From positions 1,932,501 through 1,996,500 of the forward strand of contig NZ_CP015199.1 in the NCBI RefSeq assembly GCF_001648155.1: a DNA stretch of 64,000 bases. The letters are read 5' to 3'. The stretch comes from Chryseobacterium glaciei (GTDB lineage Bacteria > Bacteroidota > Bacteroidia > Flavobacteriales > Weeksellaceae). Below are positions 33,585-43,181 of this stretch, piece after piece (within the stretch, counting starts at the first letter, position 1; the number at the start of each line of letters is the position of its first letter). The translations under genes were made by a program, and so were the position numbers. The notes beneath the pieces were generated by a model. That model saw only the letters and a program-made list of their open reading frames with translations, ran no database searches and had not been told where the DNA came from.

Positions 33585-36134
33585 ATGAAAAAAATATTAT
33601 TAACGGTCGGGATTATGCTGGGCTCCTTTTTAGCTTATGCACAAGTACCCGAAAAAATGAGTTATCAGGCCATTATGCGAAATGGTTCAGGTCAAATTTT
33701 ATCCAATCAGGCTGTGGCTGTCCGAGTAAGTGTATTACAGGGATCTCCAGCCGGAGCTGCTGTATATTCTGAAAGACTAACCGGAAATACCAACGTAAAC
33801 GGTCTTGTAACCCTTGAAATTGGTGCAGGAACAGCTCTTACAGGAACATTCAACACCATCAACTGGTCTACAGGAAATTATTATTTAAAAACAGAAACAG
33901 ACCCAGCAGGCGGAACTAACTATACCATTGCAGGAACAAGTCAATTATTAAGTGTTCCTTACGCCATGTATGCAAAAACAGCAGGCGGAGGTGGCGGAAG
34001 TTTCGCAATACCTTATACTAATACTGTAAATAATGCAGGAACGCTTTTCACACTAATCAATGATGGAGACGGAACTTCTGTGGAAGGTATCAGCAATTCA
34101 ACAAGTTCTAGTATTGCTGCCGTTCGAGGAACGGTTACCAATGTAGCTCCAGGAGGATTTTCTTCAGCAGTTCGAGGTATCAATAATGGTACAGGAGGTC
34201 TAGGCGTAGGTGTCTGGGGAAGCCAAGCCGGAAGCGGATGGGGAGTTTACGGTGTTACACCTACCGGTCTAGGAGTTTACGGAAATTCATCAGGAGCCGG
34301 ATACGGAGTTTACGCCAACAGTAACACAGGAACAGGTCTTAATGCAACAAGTACCAATGGTATTGCCGCTAATATTTCAATATTAAATAATGCCAATAGC
34401 AGTAATGTTCTTAATGCTTCAACGTTAGGAAACGGAACTGTTATTAATGTTTCCTCATCAGGAACCGGAGCAGGTGTATTAAGTTCTACAGGAAGTGGAT
34501 TTGCCGTTCAGGGAATTACCTCTCAGCAAACTTCTGCAGGTATCATAGGAGATAATAACGGAGCAGGTGAAGCTGTCGTTGGTAGAACAACCAGTAATAT
34601 TGCCGGAGCTGTAGTCGGTAGAAACGATGGCGGAGGTTATGGTGTAAGAGGTTTTGTTGCTACAAATACAACAGGAACAGGTATCGGGGTCTTCGGTCAA
34701 GTCGGAATAAGCAATAGTAAAGGACGTGCAGGACGTTTTGAAAACACCAATACTTCCAATGATATAAATAATACTTTCGAGGTAGAAACCAACGGTGCAG
34801 GAAATATCCCTGACAATACGCAAGGTAATGCTTCATCTTTCTTAGTTAATAATACGAATAGTGTTGGTGCGGCAGTAAGAGGTGAAGTTAACACTATCTT
34901 CGGCAACTTTGGAGCAGCGGGTCTCTTCGGATTAGCATCCGGAACCGGAGGATTCGGAGGTCTTTTCTTTGCTTCAAACGTAAATGGAAACGGACGCGCT
35001 TTAGTTGCCATAACAGATGGTAATGGTGATGCTATTGTTGCCAATGCCGGAAAAGACGGCGATGCAATAGAAGCTAATGTTGACGGAGCCGGGCGTGCAA
35101 TCTATGGTTGGACTCCAACATTCAGTTTAGGAAAACCTGCGGAATTCCAAAACTTTAATACATCAAATACAAATTCTGTAATTACTGCAAAAACAGTCGG
35201 AAATGGTATGGCCGGAGATTTCTTCGTAGATAACACCAATGGTACTTCTGCAGCATTACATGGTAAAGTGAATTCTATATTTGCCAATTTCGGAACCGCG
35301 GGAGTTTATGGTGAGTCTATTGGTACAGGTGGTTTTGCAGGCTTATTTTATCAAAGAAATCCGGCAGGAAACGGACCCGCTCTAATCGCACTATCAGAAG
35401 GAAACGGAAATGGAATTACTGCTAATGCCGGCGGTAGTGGTGATGGTGTTGAAGCTACAGTAGACGGAACAGGTTCTGCTATTTATGGCTGGGTTCCGAA
35501 TTTCGGGACTGGTAGAGCTGGATATTTCAGAAACTTTAATAATGCCAACGGACAGCCAGTAGTGAATATAACCACAACCGGTACAGGATCTACTTTACTT
35601 GTTAATCATCAAGGGCCATCAGGTAGTATTGCTACTTATCAAAGTGCCTCAACAAACGTGGCTCGTATCGATAAAACTGGAAAAGGATTTTTTAACGGTG
35701 GAACTCAGAACAGTGGCGCCGATTTAGCAGAAGCCTTCGATGTTGAAGGAAATACTTCAGAATACGAACCTGGTGATATTTTAGTAATATCAACTGATAC
35801 CGACAGAACCGTAGAAAAATCTTCAACACCATATTCTAATCTTGTTGCCGGAGTTTATGCAACTAAGCCTGGAGTTCTTTTAACAGAAGAAAATATAGAT
35901 TCTGAATTAATCGGAAAAGTTCCGATGGGTGTAATTGGGGTTATTCCAACAAAAGTTTGTCTTCAGGGTGGTGCTATAAAAAGAGGTGATCTTCTCGTAA
36001 CCTCATCACAATCCGGAGTTGCCATGAAAGCCAACATTAAAAAAGTAAAAATTGGACAAGTGATAGGAAAAGCACTTCAAGATTATGACCAAGACGGAAT
36101 CGGAAAAATAAAAGTACTTGTAAACATTAAATAA
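33585..36134 (+). CDS. Secreted repeat protein with long internal duplication
   Basis: The 849-aa protein has a signal peptide ending at LAYAQ, an N-terminal conserved domain (PEKMSYQAIMRNGSGQIL through LLSVPYAMYAK), a long Gly/Asn/Thr-rich repeat region, and a C-terminal domain (GADLAEAFDVEGNTSEYEPGDILV, VPMGVIGVIPT) found at the ends of fibre-like proteins. Residues about 414-523 and 542-651 are copies of one 127-aa unit (EVNTIFGNFG matched by KVNSIFANFG; AIYGWTPTF by AIYGWVPNF). Short G-V-x-G elements suggest a beta-helix or fibre. There is no T9SS sorting domain at the end, so export or anchoring differs from the gene before it. Confidence 0.75.
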   Translation: MKKILLTVGIMLGSFLAYAQVPEKMSYQAIMRNGSGQILSNQAVAVRVSVLQGSPAGAAVYSERLTGNTNVNGLVTLEIGAGTALTGTFNTINWSTGNYYLKTETDPAGGTNYTIAGTSQLLSVPYAMYAKTAGGGGGSFAIPYTNTVNNAGTLFTLINDGDGTSVEGISNSTSSSIAAVRGTVTNVAPGGFSSAVRGINNGTGGLGVGVWGSQAGSGWGVYGVTPTGLGVYGNSSGAGYGVYANSNTGTGLNATSTNGIAANISILNNANSSNVLNASTLGNGTVINVSSSGTGAGVLSSTGSGFAVQGITSQQTSAGIIGDNNGAGEAVVGRTTSNIAGAVVGRNDGGGYGVRGFVATNTTGTGIGVFGQVGISNSKGRAGRFENTNTSNDINNTFEVETNGAGNIPDNTQGNASSFLVNNTNSVGAAVRGEVNTIFGNFGAAGLFGLASGTGGFGGLFFASNVNGNGRALVAITDGNGDAIVANAGKDGDAIEANVDGAGRAIYGWTPTFSLGKPAEFQNFNTSNTNSVITAKTVGNGMAGDFFVDNTNGTSAALHGKVNSIFANFGTAGVYGESIGTGGFAGLFYQRNPAGNGPALIALSEGNGNGITANAGGSGDGVEATVDGTGSAIYGWVPNFGTGRAGYFRNFNNANGQPVVNITTTGTGSTLLVNHQGPSGSIATYQSASTNVARIDKTGKGFFNGGTQNSGADLAEAFDVEGNTSEYEPGDILVISTDTDRTVEKSSTPYSNLVAGVYATKPGVLLTEENIDSELIGKVPMGVIGVIPTKVCLQGGAIKRGDLLVTSSQSGVAMKANIKKVKIGQVIGKALQDYDQDGIGKIKVLVNIK

Positions 36135-36140
36135 ACGATC

Positions 36141-36557
36141 ATGAAATCATTATATATCATCGCATTATTAACATTGAGTGTAAGTATTTATGCTCAGGAA
36201 AGTAAAAAAACTTCCGAACTGCAGGATCAGGCACAAGTTGTAAAAGAGCTTAAGGAGCATGATGCCCAAATGCTGAAAAGCAGTCAGGAAAGTGCTCAGA
36301 AAAAACAGACTCAAAATATAACTCTAGCTTCAGAACAAGGTCTTGAAGTAAAAAAACAGGAGGCAAAAACACAACCATCAAGTAACAACACAGGAAAATT
36401 ACTGCCCAACACGGCAAGTTTAGAAGAAATTTTAGCAACAGTTCCCAACAGACAGGCACGTAAAGCAAATAATTCTAGGAACACAAATCAAAATGTACAA
36501 GGATTACCAAACACGGCAACCTTGCAAGAGATCAAAAAAACAATTCCTAAAAACTAA
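36141..36557 (+). CDS. Small secreted protein with two LPNTA-type repeats
   Basis: The 138-aa protein has a signal peptide (MKSLYIIALLTLSVSIYAQ) and a Gln/Lys/Glu-rich, likely unfolded or coiled middle. Its C-terminal half contains a duplicated 16-residue unit: LPNTASLEEILATVPN (about 88-103) and LPNTATLQEIKKTIPK (about 122-137). Last gene of the operon with the T9SS cargo and fibre-like protein, ending in a strong terminator. No family is recognised; it may be an accessory part of the same surface structure. Confidence 0.65.
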   Translation: MKSLYIIALLTLSVSIYAQESKKTSELQDQAQVVKELKEHDAQMLKSSQESAQKKQTQNITLASEQGLEVKKQEAKTQPSSNNTGKLLPNTASLEEILATVPNRQARKANNSRNTNQNVQGLPNTATLQEIKKTIPKN

Positions 36558-36587
36558 TAACAAAAACTAGATTTTTCAACAAAAAGA

Positions 36588-36615
36588 AAGTCCACCTAAC
36601 AAGGTGGACTTTTTC
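36588..36615 (+). terminator. Terminator of the surface-protein operon
   Basis: AAAGTCCACCT pairs with AGGTGGACTTT around a 3-nt loop, followed by T residues. Confidence 0.9.
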
Positions 36616-36636
36616 GTTTTCTCTTAATTAAAAATC

Positions 36637-36721
36637 CTTCGACTTCGCTCAAGATGACACGGCAAATTATACTGCTTTTTAATGGTTAGTATTAGCGATG
36701 TCATCCTGAGCGAAGTCGAAG
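36637..36721. repeat. Inverted repeat (23-bp arms) around 39 bp
   Basis: Arms 36637-36659 and 36699-36721 are reverse complements at 22 of 23 positions, centred on cttcgacttcgctca and tgagcgaagtcgaag. A related partial sequence occurs at about 51895-51916. This type of hairpin is a dispersed REP-like repeat in flavobacterial genomes. It lies between convergent genes. Confidence 0.8.
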
Positions 36722-36751
36722 TATCTATTATTTATCTTGAATTATTTAAAA

Positions 36752-37186
36752 TTAATCCCAATCCGCAGCAACAAATTTCATTGAATTTCCTGCATCATCA
36801 GACAGCGTAAGAAAATGCCCTTCAACCGAATATTTCGTCATGTTTTGAAAACTTTTTGAAAATTTGGTTTCCAAGTTCATATTTTGACACGCTTTCATCG
36901 TACCTCCGACTCCGGAAATCTTCACTTTTCCATCGTTCTTAAATTCGGAAGAAAAGAACATATTGTTGCATCCCATAAAAGCACTTCCACGGATCTTACC
37001 GTTTTCCTGAGGGGTTGTTAAATTAATACCCGCTTTATTCTTAATTAATTCATTTTTAGTGAAATTACCAAAAGAAACCAACATCCATTCTCTTTGGATA
37101 TGTGGACTATTAACCTTTACTGTAGAGCAATTAAAGATTAAACCTAAAAACAAAACAGTAAAAACTGAGAGCAATATTTTTTTCAT
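36752..37186 (-). CDS. META-domain lipoprotein
   Basis: The 144-aa protein has a lipobox IFNCS (Cys 20). The mature domain has the META/HslJ pattern: REWMLVSFG near the start, GSAFMGCNNMFFSSEF with the conserved small-x-GCN motif, GGTMKACQNM and EGHFLTLSDDAG. META domains are found in HslJ-type outer-envelope lipoproteins; their function is not well defined, with links to stress and drug sensitivity. It is a single gene divergent from the S46 peptidase gene. Confidence 0.83.
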   Translation of the reverse strand: MKKILLSVFTVLFLGLIFNCSTVKVNSPHIQREWMLVSFGNFTKNELIKNKAGINLTTPQENGKIRGSAFMGCNNMFFSSEFKNDGKVKISGVGGTMKACQNMNLETKFSKSFQNMTKYSVEGHFLTLSDDAGNSMKFVAADWD

Positions 37187-37272
37187 ACATTCCAGAATCC
37201 CATTTTCATACCATTCAGAAGCAGAATCCCATAAAAATTAGTAAATTAGCGACACAAAAATTATTATATAAA

Positions 37273-39483
37273 ATGAAAAGACTATTTCTACTATTCACTT
37301 TCTTGTTGGGCTTCGCTCAGATGAGGGCGGATGAGGGGATGTGGCTGTTAATGCTCATCAAAAGATTAAATGGTGTTGACATGCAAAAAGAAGGTTTGCA
37401 TTTGACCCCTGAAGAGATTTATTCAGTAAACAACTCAAGTATGAAGGATGCTATCGTAAGTTTCGGTGGTTTCTGTACTGGGGAAATTGTTTCTGACAAA
37501 GGACTTATTTTCACAAACCACCACTGTGGTTACGGTGCTGTTGCAGCAGCTTCTACTCCAGAGAAAGACTATTTGAAGAATGGTTTCTGGGCAATGAAGC
37601 AGAAAGATGAATTTAATGCAAAAGATCTTTATGTAAGATTTTTAGTTAGAATGGATGATGCTACGCAGAGAATCAATTCTAAACTGAACAATAAAATGAC
37701 CGGAGAAGAGAGAAAAGCTGTGATCGATGCTGAAACTAAAGCGATCCAGACTGAAAACTCTGAAAATGGGAAATATACAGTAGTTGTAAGAGATTTCTTC
37801 AACGGAAACGAATTCTATTATTTCGTTTACCAAGATTATAAAGATATCAGATTAGTAGGTGCACCACCATCATCTTTAGGGAAATTCGGAGGTGATACAG
37901 ATAACTGGGAGTGGCCAAGACATACTGCAGACTTTACAGTTTTCAGAGTGTATGCTGATGCTGCAGGAAACCCCGCGGAATTCGCTCCAACAAACGTTCC
38001 TTTAAAGCCTAAACATTTCTTACCTGTTTCTCTTAAAGGAGTTAAGCCAGGTGATTTCTCAATGATCATGGGTTACCCGGGAAGAACAAACCGTTATTTG
38101 ACTTCTTATGGAATTCAGCAAATGGTTGGTAAAGATTATCCAGCTTGGGTTGAGGCTTCTAAATTAGCGATGGACGTTATGAAGAAGTACATGGATAAAG
38201 ACAAAGGAACTCAACTAAACTATGCTTCTCAGTACGCTTCTGTTGCCAATTACTGGAAAAACAGACAAGGAACAATTGATGCTGTTATCAAAAATGGAAC
38301 AATTACAGACAAACAAAAAGTAGAAGAAACATTCAAAACATGGTCTGTACAGCCTGCAAATATTGCAGAATACGAAAGTGTTTTAGATGATATCGGTATT
38401 TATTACAAACAAGTTTCTACAAGAAATGTTGAGAGAAATTATATGTCTCAGCTTTCAAGAAACTCAAAATATATCAGCCTTGCTTACCAGTTAGGTGCTG
38501 TTCTTAAAGCTTACGCTGCGCAAGATATGGCTGGAAGATTGGCTATGAAGCCTAAAGTAGATGCTGCTGTAAAAGCGGCTTACGAAAACATCAATACAAA
38601 CCTTGAAGGTGAAATGCTGAACTCAATGGTTAACCTTTACCAGACAAGAGTAGATAAAGATGTTGCTTCTGCTACCATTATGGGATTAGATGCTAAGAAC
38701 TTATCAAACGTTGCTTATTCATCTATTTTCGCTAATAAAACTTCTGCTACAAACTTTGTTTTGAACCCAGATGCTTTAAAATTAGATGCAGATCCGCTTC
38801 TTAAAATTGCTAACGGTGTAGCTACAGATCAAAGATTATCTGGAGAGAGATTCTCTAAAATTGATGACAATTTTGCTAAAAACAACCGTCTTTTCTTAGC
38901 TGGTTTAATGAAAGCTATGCCTGAGAAAAAATTCTATCCGGATGCTAACTCTACAATGAGATTAACTTATGGAACTGTAGATAAATTGCCAATCAGAACA
39001 GACAGAAACTATTTCGGTGTTACTGATAACTATTATACAGATATGGCTGGTCTTGTAGGTAAATACAAGAAAGGTGATGAAGAATTTGATCTTCCACAAA
39101 GAGTAATTGACCTTTACAACATGAGCGACTTCGGTCAGTATGCTGATGCTAAAGGTTACATGCCTGTAAACTTCTTGTCAAACAACGATATTACTGGTGG
39201 TAACTCTGGTTCTCCTGTAATTGACGCAGACGGAAACCTTATCGGTATCGCATTCGACGGAAACAGTGAAGCTTTAAGCGGTGACATCGTTTTCGAACAA
39301 GAATGGCAAAAAACAATCAACGTTGACGTTCGTTTCGTTCTTTGGACAATCGACAAGTACGCTGGTGCAAGAAGATTGATCGACGAGTTGAAATTAGTAA
39401 GAGACGAAAATACTCCTGCTGACACAAAAACTAAAGCTGCGAAACCTGAGCACGTAAAAGCTGCAGGTAAAAGCAAAAAATAA
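37273..39483 (+). CDS. S46 family dipeptidyl-peptidase (DPP7/DPP11)
   Basis: S46 enzymes are periplasmic exopeptidases that release dipeptides from peptides, feeding asaccharolytic Bacteroidota. The 736-aa protein has a signal sequence, the chymotrypsin-fold catalytic His in FTNHHCGYG, the Asp in DTDNWEWPRHTADFTV and the catalytic Ser in TGGNSGSPVID. The residue that sets specificity lies in IAFDGNSEA: DPP7-type enzymes have Gly where DPP11-type have Arg, so the preference here is probably for hydrophobic residues, not Asp/Glu (inference from my memory of the alignment). Preferred codons dominate, consistent with high expression. A Lys-rich tail follows. Confidence 0.9.
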   Translation: MKRLFLLFTFLLGFAQMRADEGMWLLMLIKRLNGVDMQKEGLHLTPEEIYSVNNSSMKDAIVSFGGFCTGEIVSDKGLIFTNHHCGYGAVAAASTPEKDYLKNGFWAMKQKDEFNAKDLYVRFLVRMDDATQRINSKLNNKMTGEERKAVIDAETKAIQTENSENGKYTVVVRDFFNGNEFYYFVYQDYKDIRLVGAPPSSLGKFGGDTDNWEWPRHTADFTVFRVYADAAGNPAEFAPTNVPLKPKHFLPVSLKGVKPGDFSMIMGYPGRTNRYLTSYGIQQMVGKDYPAWVEASKLAMDVMKKYMDKDKGTQLNYASQYASVANYWKNRQGTIDAVIKNGTITDKQKVEETFKTWSVQPANIAEYESVLDDIGIYYKQVSTRNVERNYMSQLSRNSKYISLAYQLGAVLKAYAAQDMAGRLAMKPKVDAAVKAAYENINTNLEGEMLNSMVNLYQTRVDKDVASATIMGLDAKNLSNVAYSSIFANKTSATNFVLNPDALKLDADPLLKIANGVATDQRLSGERFSKIDDNFAKNNRLFLAGLMKAMPEKKFYPDANSTMRLTYGTVDKLPIRTDRNYFGVTDNYYTDMAGLVGKYKKGDEEFDLPQRVIDLYNMSDFGQYADAKGYMPVNFLSNNDITGGNSGSPVIDADGNLIGIAFDGNSEALSGDIVFEQEWQKTINVDVRFVLWTIDKYAGARRLIDELKLVRDENTPADTKTKAAKPEHVKAAGKSKK

Positions 39484-39504
39484 TCTTCATTGAATATATT
39501 TTTG

Positions 39505-39537
39505 AAAACCGTGAAATTTTATTTCGCGGTTTTTTTA
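39505..39537 (+). terminator. Terminator after the S46 peptidase gene
   Basis: AAAACCGTGAAAT pairs with ATTTCGCGGTTTT (one G-T pair), followed by a T run. Confidence 0.9.
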
Positions 39538-39665
39538 TTGCTAAATATTTAAAATTGAATCAATTAAACAAATAAAAAAGAAAATAATATAATTTTTTTG
39601 TCAGGTTTTTAAAAACTCCTCGTCTATGGTTATAAGAATATAATTATAACTATAAAAAAATTATT

Positions 39666-40883
39666 ATGAAAAAGAACATCTTTAGAATTGCTTTATTAAC
39701 AACGGGTATTATGACAACTTTCGCACTTACCTCTTGTGATAATAATGATACAATGGAAATGCTTTCAGCAGAAAAAACAATCACTTTTGAGAATGTCGTA
39801 ACACCAAAAGATTTTGTTGAAAGCGGAAGCTTCCAGGGTACAGCAGCACCTATTATCACACCAGGACAGTCTGTTTCTATTAAATTTAGTGCAGGAAAAG
39901 CACAGTCACTCATGTTCGCAACAATGTATGGAGCTTCAAAAGACTGGTTTTTTGCGTCACAACAACCCGGAATAAAGTTATTCGACAACAACGGAAATGC
40001 AATTACAGGAGATGTATCTTCACAAGTTCTTTTGTGGGATAATGGAACAAAAGACAATACTTCGGGACAAGTAGAAAGCAAGCCTATTGCACAAGTTCCT
40101 GGTGTAACCGCTTCTCAATTGATGAAATTGAATCTTGCTTATAATGATATTTCATCCGAGTTTACATTAACCATCACCAACACATCGGGAGGCACAACGC
40201 ACGAAACACCTTTCTCTCCAGGAGTCTGGGCAGTTTCTAATTACAATGGCTCACAACTATTGAATTCTGCACCTTTCTTTACTCCGAACGCCTTATCTAA
40301 CCCTGAGATCACAGACATAGCCCAAATGGGTAATATCACTAAAATGATGACAAGCCTTACTGCCAATACTAAAGTGATGACAGGACTTTCACCTGCTTTG
40401 GTTGTAGTTTATAATGGAGACAAAAATCCAATTTATGAGCTCGGTCAATTAGATACAGGGAAAGGATTAAAAGAAATTGCTCAGATGGGAAATGTAACCA
40501 AACTTCAAAACAGCTTAAAAGCTTTACCTAACGTAAAAGGAGTTTATATTGCAGGAAGTGCACCGGTAGCGCCTGGAGCTAAAGTGATGACTAAATTCCA
40601 ATCAAGTCCGGGAGATAAAATTGCTTATGTAACAATGTTTGGGTTTTCTAATGACTGGTTTTATGCTAATGAACAAAGCATTGATGCCAATACAAAAGGA
40701 GATTTAACTTCAAAAACAACGTTATTTGATTCAGGAACAGGTATCGATCAATACCCGGGAGCCGGAAATCATCAGGCTTTATTTGGAGGAACTCCTCAGG
40801 CTGAAAGTAAGGTGATTATGAAAGTAGGAAATGCATTCCCAGTTCCTTCCGTACAAAATGTTTTGAAAGTGACTATCAATTAA
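39666..40883 (+). CDS. Spondin-domain lipoprotein, two tandem repeats
   Basis: The 405-aa protein has a lipoprotein signal with lipobox ALTSC (Cys 24). Residues about 36-180 and 195-400 look like two spondin_N-type units: ITFENVVTPKDF starting the first, the shared motif YGASKDWFFA and FGFSNDWFYA, and ALVVVYNGDKNP between them. The spondin_N fold appears in bacterial surface and secreted proteins, with presumed adhesive or Ca2+-binding roles. Two copies of the sequence IAQMGNITKM and IAQMGNVTKL also repeat. It is monocistronic with a terminator. Confidence 0.8.
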   Translation: MKKNIFRIALLTTGIMTTFALTSCDNNDTMEMLSAEKTITFENVVTPKDFVESGSFQGTAAPIITPGQSVSIKFSAGKAQSLMFATMYGASKDWFFASQQPGIKLFDNNGNAITGDVSSQVLLWDNGTKDNTSGQVESKPIAQVPGVTASQLMKLNLAYNDISSEFTLTITNTSGGTTHETPFSPGVWAVSNYNGSQLLNSAPFFTPNALSNPEITDIAQMGNITKMMTSLTANTKVMTGLSPALVVVYNGDKNPIYELGQLDTGKGLKEIAQMGNVTKLQNSLKALPNVKGVYIAGSAPVAPGAKVMTKFQSSPGDKIAYVTMFGFSNDWFYANEQSIDANTKGDLTSKTTLFDSGTGIDQYPGAGNHQALFGGTPQAESKVIMKVGNAFPVPSVQNVLKVTIN

Positions 40884-40913
40884 AAAGTTCTTATATTTTT
40901 TTAAGTTCAAGCA

Positions 40914-40943
40914 AAAAGAGTTTAGGATGCCCTAAACTCTTTT
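40914..40943. terminator. Bidirectional terminator
   Basis: AAAAGAGTTTAGG pairs perfectly with CCTAAACTCTTTT around ATGC; it ends the spondin gene and the convergent beta-helix gene. Confidence 0.92.
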
Positions 40944-40967
40944 CGGTTTTATATTAAAGATTAATTT

Positions 40968-43004
40968 TTAGTAAGTATCGTATGTACAGATAGGAAAAGT
41001 AATATCCGCATCGATCATTGTAACATCAGATGGAATATTGGCAGTAATTACATCTCCTTCTATTTTTGTAATTTTGAAATAAATATTTCCTCCGTTAGAA
41101 GTTAGGTAAAAAATATGTCCTTCAGAAATCTCATTAGTTGGTCCGGATTTTATGACAAATTTACGCGATCCAATAGTTGCATCAAAAGTATATCCGGATA
41201 ACACGTTATTAATTCCTGATTTTTTAATTATCGATGTTTGAAACGTAGTAGTGTCATAAAACTTTTCTCCTGTGCTAAAACTAAAACCAGTCATGTCCGA
41301 TGGATTATTAATTGTCGGATAAGTATCAGACGGTGTTTCAAGAAATTTCACTTTTTTAATTTTATCCATATCTTTACGGTTTAGCATCACCTTAAGTCTG
41401 GCACTATCATACGGTCTTTGAAGAATTCCAACATATTTTGCATCTGCAATAAAAGTCATATTATTCACAAAATCACTATTTGATTCCTTACCTATAACTA
41501 TTGTTTTTACATTCACTATGGCAGAGACAGAGTAATCCTGTGGTCTATAATCAATTAATGCGATCTGCTGCTGCAATTTAGTAGTATCAGTGATTAAATT
41601 TCTGTTTTCATCAAATAACACAAGTTCAGAATTTCTATACCATTTCACCCAAAGTCTTGCAGTATGGTCATTGATTTCAAAGATCTGGCAAAACCTATTT
41701 GCATAGTATGCATCCGGGAGCAAACCTGTTCTATCATTAAATGGTTCTAATTTTTTTACATAAGTATGTCTGTAATCATTAGTCATTCTATTGATCTTAA
41801 AATCACACTTTAAGTCTTCATCTAATAAAACAATAGGTTTTTCTCCTACATATCTAATTCCATTCTCATCTGTAAAGTCTGTAACTGAAGCATATTGTCC
41901 AGATTTAAAACTAAACTCTGATCCTGTACGAAAAACGCCTAATCTCTCATCATTTACATCTTCAATTCTTGGTTCCAAAATTGATATTCCGAAACAACTT
42001 GCAGCTGAAAAATCAAAACACAAAGTCTCTTCCAGTATATTTTTATTAACATCTACAAACTTTCCTTCAAAAGACTGATTTAAGAACAGCCAAGAATTAC
42101 ATTCTTTAGAAAGCTCATCTTTTTCAAATTTTATAAAAGTTCTTCTTCTATTAATAGGTTTAGACTCATCAATTAGCCCTGAAGGTGAAGCAAATTCTCC
42201 TCCAGTTACCCTGTTTGCATTAGCCCAACCTTTATTTTTATTTCGAATCACAAATGAATCAAGATTTGTCTGTAGAGATTTTAGTTGAATATCATTCCAT
42301 GCAAAACCAGGATATAATCCCTGAGAATCATTTGCCTCACAAATAATTCCTTTAGTAAAAAATGAAGCTCCAACATCAATTTTTGAATTTATAGCACCCT
42401 GAATCAGGATTCCAACAAAATCATCGGAAGTAAAAACAGCACTTGGATATGCACTTACATGAGTATCAATCGTATTTTTATAACTATTTTGAAAAATCAA
42501 AGCAGCTTTATCCCTAGTTCCTCTATAAAATATTTTATCAACTAAAAAATTTACCGGTTTTTCAAACTTTATTGTCCCTTCAATTTTATACCCAATAGGA
42601 CTATTGCCCACAATGGTTACCGCTTGTTTTTCAAGAGAATAGTTTTCTTGCCCATTACTCTCATTTACAGAAACAAAATCAGGAAGTCCGTTAATAAATT
42701 CTGCAGCCTTTAAAAATGCATCTGTATCATTCTTTCTGGAATCTCCTTTTGCACCGAAAAGCTCAATATTGATAGGTTTCCCTGCTAGAAAACTGGTTAA
42801 TGCATAGTGATCAGTTGTATCTGTCAAAATATCATACCTCTCTCTAATAATAACACCATCAACGTACATTGGGCCAACCTCATGATACCAAGTGTTAACT
42901 TTTTGATAGTTTACATTTTCAAAAGTCCTGCTATCTACTAATTGTACTAAATCATCATTTGGAAGTGTTGAACCTGTTGAGAAAAAATCGTCTGTAAAAA
43001 TCAT
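40968..43004 (-). CDS. Pectate-lyase-type beta-helix (tailspike-like) protein without signal peptide
   Basis: The 678-aa protein starts directly with an acidic, polar sequence (MIFTDDFFSTGSTLPNDD) and has no signal peptide or membrane helix. Residues about 75-125 carry the start motif of the pectate-lyase-3/tailspike superfamily (NIELFGAKGDSRKNDTDAFL). The following region repeats short beta-strands, as in a right-handed beta-helix. A C-terminal beta-rich domain of about 250 residues follows. Such proteins are phage tailspikes, polysaccharide-modifying enzymes or fibres of contractile devices. No phage or tail genes are adjacent, so function is open. Confidence 0.6.
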   Translation of the reverse strand: MIFTDDFFSTGSTLPNDDLVQLVDSRTFENVNYQKVNTWYHEVGPMYVDGVIIRERYDILTDTTDHYALTSFLAGKPINIELFGAKGDSRKNDTDAFLKAAEFINGLPDFVSVNESNGQENYSLEKQAVTIVGNSPIGYKIEGTIKFEKPVNFLVDKIFYRGTRDKAALIFQNSYKNTIDTHVSAYPSAVFTSDDFVGILIQGAINSKIDVGASFFTKGIICEANDSQGLYPGFAWNDIQLKSLQTNLDSFVIRNKNKGWANANRVTGGEFASPSGLIDESKPINRRRTFIKFEKDELSKECNSWLFLNQSFEGKFVDVNKNILEETLCFDFSAASCFGISILEPRIEDVNDERLGVFRTGSEFSFKSGQYASVTDFTDENGIRYVGEKPIVLLDEDLKCDFKINRMTNDYRHTYVKKLEPFNDRTGLLPDAYYANRFCQIFEINDHTARLWVKWYRNSELVLFDENRNLITDTTKLQQQIALIDYRPQDYSVSAIVNVKTIVIGKESNSDFVNNMTFIADAKYVGILQRPYDSARLKVMLNRKDMDKIKKVKFLETPSDTYPTINNPSDMTGFSFSTGEKFYDTTTFQTSIIKKSGINNVLSGYTFDATIGSRKFVIKSGPTNEISEGHIFYLTSNGGNIYFKITKIEGDVITANIPSDVTMIDADITFPICTYDTY

Positions 43005-43181
43005 TTTTAATATTTTTTGTTTGGTTAATATTTAAGAACAACATTTTTAATATGGGCATATCTCTCTGTTTTTCTATAATGCAAATATCACCCAGCACAG
43101 CGACAAAACTCGACGTATTATTTTCTCATTTTTAAAATTTTTAAAATAAATTAAAACCTTCTCTTAGCGGAAAATTTTAAA

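Noticed and set aside
34479..35044. Minus-strand ORFs inside the 849-aa repeat protein gene
   Set aside because: They are shadows of the Gly/Asn-rich repeat coding on the plus strand, with biased composition and no start signals.
36402..36557. LPNTA motifs taken as sortase LPxTG signals
   Set aside because: The motif lacks the Gly after Thr, there is no following hydrophobic segment or basic tail, and sortase anchoring is a Gram-positive system; the unit is a simple duplication.
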